Assembly: GCF_024753285.1 (NCBI RefSeq)
Contig: NZ_JANUGW010000023.1
Coordinates: 1 to 64,000, forward strand
Reading direction: 5' to 3'
Source: Massilia pinisoli
Lineage (GTDB): Bacteria > Pseudomonadota > Gammaproteobacteria > Burkholderiales > Burkholderiaceae_D
Length of the DNA: 64,000 nucleotides
In this document: positions 58,758 through 64,000 of the stretch, piece by piece
Layout: every line of letters starts with the position of its first letter
Numbering within the stretch: the stretch's first letter is position 1
Made by a program: the position numbers and the translations under genes
Notes under the pieces: generated by a model
Told to the model about the DNA's origin: nothing
Seen by the model: only the letters and a program-made list of their open reading frames with translations
The model's database searches: none

Positions 58758-60035
58758 ATGCAGCTCGCCCAATCCGGCCCCGCTCCGTCCGGGGCAGCCG
58801 ACTCCATCATTCCGGCGCCCGTGCCGGCCCCGGGCACGGACCAGGCGGCGCAGGACGCCGGCCTCGTCGACGCCGCGGGTGCGCCCACCGGCGAAGAGCT
58901 CGGTGCTCTCCACGGCGACCTGCGTCTTCCCGTGCACGTCAACGTGCGCGGCCTCACGCTGGGCGTGATCGCCACCGTCGCCTTCGTCTTCGGCCTTCAA
59001 TGGGCCAAGAATTTCTTCGTGCCGCTGCTGCTCGGCATCTTCATCGCCTATACGCTGAGTCCCGTCGTGCGCTGGCTGGAGCGCTGGCACATCAAGCGTT
59101 CCATCGGCGCCACCGTCGTCACGGCGCTGATCCTCATCGGCATGGCGCTGACGGCGCAGCGCGTGCAGGGCGAATTCCTCAACATCGTCGACGAGCTGCC
59201 CACGTTGACCCACAAGGTCACGCGCCTCCTCGCGGACGGCTCCGATGGGCCGTCGACGATCCAGCAGGTGCAGGCCGCCGCGGCCGAGCTCGAACGTGCC
59301 GCCGCCAACGCGGGCGCCGATGCGAAGCGTGCCGCTACCCGCCGCGTGCCGCCGCCACCCGCCGTGCCGACACCGGGCGCCAGTAATTTCCGCGTCATGG
59401 ACTGGCTGCTGGCAGGCTCGGTGGGCCTCGCCAGCTTCATCTCGCAAGCGACGATGGTCGTGTTCCTCGTGTTCTTCCTGCTGCTCGCGGGCGACACGTT
59501 CAAGCGCAAGCTCGTCAAGCTGACGGGGCCGTCGCTGACGCAAAAAAAGGTCACCGTGCACATCCTCGAAGACATCAACACGAGTATCCAGAACTATATG
59601 TTCATGCTGCTCGTGACGAACGTGCTGCTGGCCCTGCTGATGTGGGTGGCGCTGCGCTACATCGGCCTGGAGAACGCGGGCGCGTGGGCGATCTTCGCCG
59701 GTGTCGCGCACGTCATGCCTTACTTCGGCCCGTTGTTGATCACGTCGGCCACGGGCCTCGTCGCCTTCCTCCAGTTCGAATCGCTGCGGATGACGATCCT
59801 CGTGGCGGGCGCGTCGCTGGCGATCGCGACGCTCGTCGGGATGGTCGTCACGACCTGGATGACGGGCAAGATCGCGAAGATGAACCCGGCCGCCGTGTTC
59901 GTCAGCCTGCTGTTCTGGGGCTGGCTGTGGGGCATGTGGGGCTTGCTGCTGGGCGTACCCGTCGTCGTCGTGATCAAGGTCGTGGCCGAGCGCGTGGAAG
60001 GCATGGAAGTCATCGCCGAACTGCTCGGCGAATGA
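58758..60035 (+). CDS. AI-2E/PerM family transporter-like membrane protein
   Basis: A 425-residue protein with a Pro/Ala-rich N terminus (1-60). About eight membrane helices follow, with family landmarks PLLLGIFIAYTLSPVVRWLERWHIKRSIGAT, VFLVFFLLLAGDTFKRKLVKL and GVAHVMPYFGPLLI. Members include TqsA (autoinducer-2 export) and sodium/proton antiporters, so the substrate is unknown. The start at 58758 was set by the translated context after the T-run; there is no strong Shine-Dalgarno. Confidence 0.87.
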   Translation: MQLAQSGPAPSGAADSIIPAPVPAPGTDQAAQDAGLVDAAGAPTGEELGALHGDLRLPVHVNVRGLTLGVIATVAFVFGLQWAKNFFVPLLLGIFIAYTLSPVVRWLERWHIKRSIGATVVTALILIGMALTAQRVQGEFLNIVDELPTLTHKVTRLLADGSDGPSTIQQVQAAAAELERAAANAGADAKRAATRRVPPPPAVPTPGASNFRVMDWLLAGSVGLASFISQATMVVFLVFFLLLAGDTFKRKLVKLTGPSLTQKKVTVHILEDINTSIQNYMFMLLVTNVLLALLMWVALRYIGLENAGAWAIFAGVAHVMPYFGPLLITSATGLVAFLQFESLRMTILVAGASLAIATLVGMVVTTWMTGKIAKMNPAAVFVSLLFWGWLWGMWGLLLGVPVVVVIKVVAERVEGMEVIAELLGE

Positions 60036-60036
60036 C

Positions 60037-60063
60037 GGCGCCATTGCCGCGGGCAATGGCGCC
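60037..60063. terminator. Convergent-gene hairpin lacking a U-tract
   Basis: Perfect 12-bp arms GGCGCCATTGCC and GGCAATGGCGCC around a 3-base loop, 2 bases after the stop of the AI-2E gene and 8 bases before the stop of the convergent gene. No U-run is present on either strand. Confidence 0.6.
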
Positions 60064-60071
60064 GCGGCGGT

Positions 60072-60992
60072 TCAGTGCACGGGCGACGGGCGCGCACCCG
60101 GGGGCGGCGCGCCGGGGACGTGCTTGTCCTTCAGGCTGCCCATCTGCAGCGCGTACTGGCGCGCGAATTCCGCGCCGAGGAAGAAGATCTGCGCCGAGTA
60201 ATACACCCACAGCAGCAGCGCGATCAGCGAGCCGGCCGCGCCGAAGCTGCTCGCCGTGCCGCTGTTGCCGATGTACAGGCCGATCGCGAATTTCCCCAAG
60301 GTGAACATGATCGCGGTGCCGAGAGCGCCGATGGTCACATCGCGCCACGACAGCTTTACGCGCGGCAGCAGTTTGTAGATGGCGCCGAACATCACGGCGA
60401 TGACGAGGAAGCTGACGCCCCACGCTACCCAGCCCAGCACGACCGTGGCCGAATGCCACACGCCGCCGAGGTATTTTTCCAGCACGGACAGCGCGGCGGA
60501 CACGACCAGCGTGAACATCAGCAGCAGGCCCAGGGTGAGGATGAGGCCGAACGACAGCAGCCGGGTACGCACGGTATCCCACCACGTGGCGTCTTTCGGC
60601 GGCGGGATGTCCCAGATGTCGTCGAGGCTGTCCTTGAGTTCGGCGAAAGCGCTCGTCGCGCCGACGAGCAGCAGCGCGGTGGCGATGATCGTCGCCAACT
60701 TGCCGCTTTCCTTGTTGCGGGCACCGGCCAGGATCGCCTGGATGGTTTCCGCGCCCTGCTTGCCGACGAGGCTGCGCAACTCGTCGAGCAGCTGGCCTTG
60801 GGCCGCGTCGTTACCGTAGAAGAAACCGGCGATCGCGATGACGAGCACGAGAATCGGGGCCAGCGAGAACAACGTGTAAAAGGCGAGGGCGGCGCCCTTG
60901 CTCGATGCCCGGTGACTCAGCCATTCGGTCACGGCGCAGCGCATGACGTGGACGACCTGGCGCGAGAAGGGGATCCAGTTTTGTACTGCCAT
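60072..60992 (-). CDS. YihY/BrkB-family inner-membrane protein
   Basis: A 306-residue protein with about six membrane helices and the family signature set: SKGAALAFYTLFSLAPILVLVIAIAG, GATSAFAELKDSLDDIW, and LIALLLWVYYSAQIFFLGAEFARQY. Despite the older ribonuclease BN and virulence names, it is a membrane protein of unknown transport function. AAAGGAGG precedes the start. It may be read partly through from the OmpA gene upstream. Confidence 0.9.
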   Translation of the reverse strand: MAVQNWIPFSRQVVHVMRCAVTEWLSHRASSKGAALAFYTLFSLAPILVLVIAIAGFFYGNDAAQGQLLDELRSLVGKQGAETIQAILAGARNKESGKLATIIATALLLVGATSAFAELKDSLDDIWDIPPPKDATWWDTVRTRLLSFGLILTLGLLLMFTLVVSAALSVLEKYLGGVWHSATVVLGWVAWGVSFLVIAVMFGAIYKLLPRVKLSWRDVTIGALGTAIMFTLGKFAIGLYIGNSGTASSFGAAGSLIALLLWVYYSAQIFFLGAEFARQYALQMGSLKDKHVPGAPPPGARPSPVH

Positions 60993-61002
60993 CGGTAACC
61001 TC

Positions 61003-61033
61003 CAAAAGGACGAACGCGCCCGAAGGCGCGTTC
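61003..61033 (-). terminator. Terminator with UUCG tetraloop after the OmpA gene
   Basis: On the minus strand GAACGCGCC-TTCG-GGCGCGTTC (61012-61033), a stable cUUCGg hairpin, is followed by GTCCTTTT. A further hairpin, GCGGGGC-GTGT-GCCCCGC (61107-61124), lies nearer the OmpA stop. They separate OmpA from the YihY gene. Confidence 0.6.
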
Positions 61034-61133
61034 ATGGGCCTACGCCCAGTACCGTTACGACCGTTACGGTATTCGCGAACGGCGCCGGGCGGCGCCGCGG
61101 TCGCGAGCGGGGCGTGTGCCCCGCGTGGCCACG

Positions 61134-62186
61134 TTACTGCACGCGGCGTTCGATCGTGATCGGCTCCACTTCGACGCGGCGGTTCGGTGCCAGGCACGCG
61201 ATCAGCTCCGAACGCTTCTTCTGGTGGCAGTCGGTGACGACCGGGTTCTTCTCGCCCTTGCCGTAGGCCTTCAGGCGCTTGGCGTCGATGCCGTGGCTGA
61301 TCAGGTACTCGCGCACGGCGTTGGCGCGGCGCTCTGACAGCTTCTGGTTGTACTTCGCCGAGCCCAGACGGTCGGTGTAGCCCGTGATGTCCACGTCGGT
61401 GATCGACGGGTCGGCCTGCAGGGCGGCGGCGATGTCGTCCAGCTTCGGCTGCGGCATCGACAGCTTGGCGCTGTCAAAGCCGAACAGTTCGCTGGCCGAC
61501 AGGGTCACCTTCTCGAAACGTGCCGGCGGCGGCGGCGGCGGCGGAGCCGGTTGTGCCGGCGGCGGGGTCTCGACGACAGGTGCCGGAGCAGGTGCCGGGG
61601 CAGGTGCCGGCGCCACGCGCGGCGGCGGGTTGAACGCGTAGTTCAGGCTGAACGTCGCGTATTTGTTGCTTGCGCGGGAGAAGCCGAAGCCATCGTCGTG
61701 CAAGTGTTCGCGCACGTCGCGCAGGTCGGCCTGGACGGACCAGCGGTCGTTGATGCTGACCTGGGCGCCGAAGCCGAGCTCGTAGTAAGGCGACCAGCCG
61801 GACGCGTTAACGAACGGATTGCTTTCGTGGTCGCGCGACGCGCCCACGCCGATCAGCAGGAAGGGACGGAACGTCTTGCGCGACAGCATCAGCAAGGTGT
61901 CGATGCCGACCAGCGTCTGGCGGTAGTTGAAGCCGTTGTCGTCGACGCGGGCCTGGGTGGCGCCGAACTGGATATCGAACAGCGGGGACACGGGTTTACC
62001 GAATTTCAAACCGCCGCCCCAGTCCTTCTTCGAGGTCATGAAGTCGTGGTCGGGCTTGATGCCGACGATGGTCGGGGCGATGTACCACGACGGATTGATG
62101 ACGTCGGCGGTCGTATCCTGAGCCATGGCCGATCCGGCGATGCACAGGATGGCGGCGGCCAGAGCGATCTTCTTCGTATTATTCAC
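61134..62186 (-). CDS. OmpA-family outer-membrane protein (barrel, Pro hinge, OmpA domain)
   Basis: A 350-residue protein: signal peptide (cleavage near AMA-QDT), an eight-stranded barrel region (about 25-200) and a long Pro/Ala hinge. A C-terminal OmpA domain (LSMPQPKLDDIAAALQ, TGYTDRLGSAKYNQKLSERRA, NRRVEVEPI) follows. It should link outer membrane and peptidoglycan. GTG at 62186 is my start because GGGAG lies 5 bases upstream; an in-frame ATG at 62198 overlaps that site. A perfect shared dyad is centred about 98 bases upstream. Confidence 0.9.
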   Translation of the reverse strand: MNNTKKIALAAAILCIAGSAMAQDTTADVINPSWYIAPTIVGIKPDHDFMTSKKDWGGGLKFGKPVSPLFDIQFGATQARVDDNGFNYRQTLVGIDTLLMLSRKTFRPFLLIGVGASRDHESNPFVNASGWSPYYELGFGAQVSINDRWSVQADLRDVREHLHDDGFGFSRASNKYATFSLNYAFNPPPRVAPAPAPAPAPAPVVETPPPAQPAPPPPPPPARFEKVTLSASELFGFDSAKLSMPQPKLDDIAAALQADPSITDVDITGYTDRLGSAKYNQKLSERRANAVREYLISHGIDAKRLKAYGKGEKNPVVTDCHQKKRSELIACLAPNRRVEVEPITIERRVQ

Positions 62187-62844
62187 AGTTACTCCCATAA
62201 GTTGTAAAGGTACCTGACATCGCATGCCTTGCAGGGATGTTGATGTCGAGCTTACAAGTCGGCGGTTTTTCGGGTCAGTGCGCTAGCGCACCTAACGGCC
62301 GGTTGGTGTAGTGATTTTACAACGTGGCTATTTATGCCATGGTTCCCGTTTGTTTCAGGATGTTACGAACTTGGCTGTAATTGTGACGTATTGTATCCAA
62401 CGTCGGCGTTCTCCCAGTGTCTCCACGCATCATTACAAGTCCGACATGTGTTGTATGCCAACATCACATGTGGGCGCCGCACGCGTATCGGCGCCGCTTT
62501 TCGAGCCGATCAGCGCCAAACCGGATCGATATCGCTTCGATGTCCAGCCACCCAGCATGGTTCCCCGCCGCGGATGAGGCAGATCAATGCTCGGCCGCAA
62601 CCGTCGTTTCCCTTCGCGTCCCTTTGTCTGCTTGGCATCAAACCTCGTCAGGATTTGTCTTGCTTTGAGGCACAAATAACTTTCAGGAATTTTTAGAAAT
62701 GTTGGATGGCGCACAGACCGGACGTGATGAGGCAGGCAATCTTGTACCCAGTTAAGCGGAACCGGCGTGTTGACCAGAGGTCATACAGAACCACGGCGGC
62801 CCGGGCCATACATAGAACTCGTCCTTTTCACGGAGTAAATCAAT
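62187..62844. other. Intergenic region between the OmpA gene and the winged-helix-like gene
   Basis: 658 bases, AT-richer than the genes. It holds the dyad at 62278-62291 and a nested inverted repeat, ACATGTG (62444-62450) with CACATGT (62465-62471) around TTG/CAA. Short open frames (62311-62577, 62334-62696) lack a Shine-Dalgarno and coding character. I see no RNA gene. Confidence 0.5.
62278..62291. promoter_or_regulatory. GTNCG-N4-CGNAC dyad before the OmpA gene
   Basis: GTGCG-CTAG-CGCAC, a fully palindromic 14-mer centred about 98 bases upstream of the start at 62186. Confidence 0.6.
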
Positions 62845-63459
62845 ATGCATGCAGCGACTCACCACAATGCGGTACAAGGCGATCTCAACGCGGTGCACAC
62901 TTCCAGCAACTCTGCATTGATCGAACGCGTGCCGCCGCAACCGACCGAGCGCGCACCGATTTCGCTCGCGCCGATCGAGCGGGTGCGGTCGACGTCGGCC
63001 ACGCAGCGCCGCATCGAGAACATGCAGAAGCTGATCGGCGAGCTGCAGACCCACGAGATGCTGGCCGATGAAATCGCCTGGTTCCTCAAATTCTCGCCGT
63101 CGGGCGCACGCAAGTACATCCGCGACCTGCGCGAAGCCGGCGTGATCGAGCTCGCCCGTTACATCGAAGGCACCGCCACCTACCTGGGCAAGGCCGTGTA
63201 CCGCATTTCGCCCGATCCGGACCGCGTCAAGGCGTTCCTGGGCGCCATCTGCCAGCCCAAGCGCGAAGGCGCCGCGCCGCGCAAGGAGCGTCCGGGCCTG
63301 CGCGAGCAGAGCATGGCCGGCACGGGCCGCCACTTCCACATCCTGGCCGACGACACCCATTACGCGATCCGCGTGAACCGCAGCCCCGTGACCCGCGACC
63401 CTCTCGTCGCCGCACTGTTCGGCCCGGCTCCGAACCAGGTTGCCAAAGAGCGCGTCTGA
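62845..63459 (+). CDS. Winged-helix-like DNA-binding protein of unknown role
   Basis: A 204-residue basic protein. The centre (about 68-115) reads like a winged helix-turn-helix: MLADEIAWFLKFSPSGARKYIRDLREAGVIELARYIEG followed by an AVYRIS wing. The N terminus is Ser/Thr/Pro-rich. The C terminus (FHILADDTHYAIRVNRSPVTRDPLVAALFG) is a pattern I recall from Oxalobacteraceae hypotheticals. CGGAG precedes the ATG. It is a single gene with a terminator. Confidence 0.68.
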   Translation: MHAATHHNAVQGDLNAVHTSSNSALIERVPPQPTERAPISLAPIERVRSTSATQRRIENMQKLIGELQTHEMLADEIAWFLKFSPSGARKYIRDLREAGVIELARYIEGTATYLGKAVYRISPDPDRVKAFLGAICQPKREGAAPRKERPGLREQSMAGTGRHFHILADDTHYAIRVNRSPVTRDPLVAALFGPAPNQVAKERV

Positions 63460-63507
63460 GCGCCCATGCGTTGACCCGCGGCCGTGCGCATGCGGTCGCC
63501 GTCAGCT

Positions 63508-63546
63508 GCGCCACCTCGCCGAACGGCCGGGTGGCGCTGTTTTTTT
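63508..63546 (+). terminator. Rho-independent terminator
   Basis: GCGCCACC (63508-63515) and GGTGGCGC (63530-63537) form an 8-bp stem followed by TG and seven T residues. Confidence 0.85.
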
Positions 63547-63628
63547 CAGCGTTGCAATTGAAAAGGCGGCAAGCGGTCCTATATGCCGGATGCGGCACCC
63601 CGGCCGCTGACCCGACAAAGGAGTGTCC

Positions 63629-64000
63629 ATGCTGCCGAGTGCCGAAACCCTGGAAGGAAAACCCGTTCCGCAAGTGACGTTCAAGGCGCGCCCGAACGAC
63701 CAGTGGCGCGACGTGACGACCGACGAACTTTTTAAAGGAAAGACTGTCGTCGTGTTCGCCCTGCCGGGCGCCTTCACGCCCACCTGCTCGTCGGCCCACC
63801 TGCCGCGCTACAACGAGCTGGCGCCCATGTTCCGCGAGAACGGCGTCGACGACGTCGTCTGCGTCGCCGTCAACGACGCGTTCGTCATGCAGTCGTGGCA
63901 GGCCGGCCAGGAAGCGGGCAACATCACGATGATCCCCGACGGCAATGGCGATTTCACGGAAGGCATGGGCCTGCTCGTGGACAAGCGCGACCTCGGTTTC
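63629..64000 (+). CDS. Peroxiredoxin (Prx5-type), cut by the window end
   Basis: The first 124 codons of a thiol peroxidase. The peroxidatic cysteine lies in PGAFTPTCSSAHLPRYNELAP (Cys53), with the preceding GKTVVVFALPG strand. The later VCVAVNDAFVMQSWQ is typical of the Prx5 group, which reduces peroxides with glutaredoxin or thioredoxin. AAAGGAG precedes the ATG. The frame is open to the last base. A C-terminal glutaredoxin domain, found in some members, cannot be judged. Confidence 0.9.
   Translation, partial: MLPSAETLEGKPVPQVTFKARPNDQWRDVTTDELFKGKTVVVFALPGAFTPTCSSAHLPRYNELAPMFRENGVDDVVCVAVNDAFVMQSWQAGQEAGNITMIPDGNGDFTEGMGLLVDKRDLGF

Noticed and set aside
62311..62696. Two short plus-strand open frames in the large intergenic region
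   Set aside because: They lack a ribosome site, overlap each other in different frames, and have no protein-like composition.

Overview
The window is GC-rich DNA (roughly two thirds G+C in coding regions) from a Gram-negative betaproteobacterium. The gene order SRP RNA - dnaX - ybaB - recR, the UbiD and Gcr-type proteins and the many OmpA, glycine-zipper and BON envelope proteins fit Burkholderiales, family Oxalobacteraceae, probably Massilia or a relative. The genus is my inference. Nearly all of the sequence reads as chromosomal core or lineage-specific DNA. The clear exception is an AT-rich insert beside a tRNA-Ser gene at about 26.25-27.38 kb.

Layout. 0-7.6 kb: lytic transglycosylase, ubiD, the 4.5S SRP RNA, a secreted unknown, then dnaX-ybaB-yciI-recR. 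7.8-12.9 kb: a GT4 glycosyltransferase overlapping a DUF2334 polysaccharide deacetylase that carries a large disordered insertion, then a penicillin-acylase-type amidohydrolase. 12.9-26.1 kb: a signalling block with a hybrid histidine kinase and a REC-PAS-GGDEF-EAL regulator, cstA-ybdD, a divergent Cache kinase/NarL-type regulator pair, an HDOD protein and a PAS-GGDEF-EAL protein. 26.16-27.8 kb: tRNA-Ser(UGA), a lone TIR-domain gene on the AT-rich insert, and the 3' remnant of an alpha/beta hydrolase. 27.9-38.1 kb: DUF2199 and HEAT proteins, amidase, XRE regulator, GH13 amylase, porin-like protein, and two tandem SDR paralogues. 38.2-47.3 kb: lipid-phosphate genes (PAP2, lipid kinase, metallophosphoesterase), then phospholipase D-like and Gcr membrane proteins, a class IV aminotransferase and NudK. 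47.3-62.3 kb: a dense set of envelope-stress genes around a Crp/Fnr-type regulator. The window ends with a winged-helix-like protein and a truncated peroxiredoxin.

The most interesting signal is regulatory. A 14-bp dyad, GTNCG-N4-CGNAC, sits about 60-100 bp upstream of at least seven start codons between 48 and 62.3 kb, including both members of two divergent gene pairs, with one more one-mismatch copy. It probably defines a regulon of OmpA, AsmA, DUF4398, glycine-zipper, BON and small membrane proteins. The Crp/Fnr protein in the middle, whose recognition helix lacks the usual glutamate, is the best candidate to bind it. Other signals are a 16-bp NarL-type palindrome between cstA and its neighbouring two-component system, a LexA-type box upstream of the lipid-phosphate operon, two related REP-like palindromes, and attenuator-like hairpins before two envelope genes.
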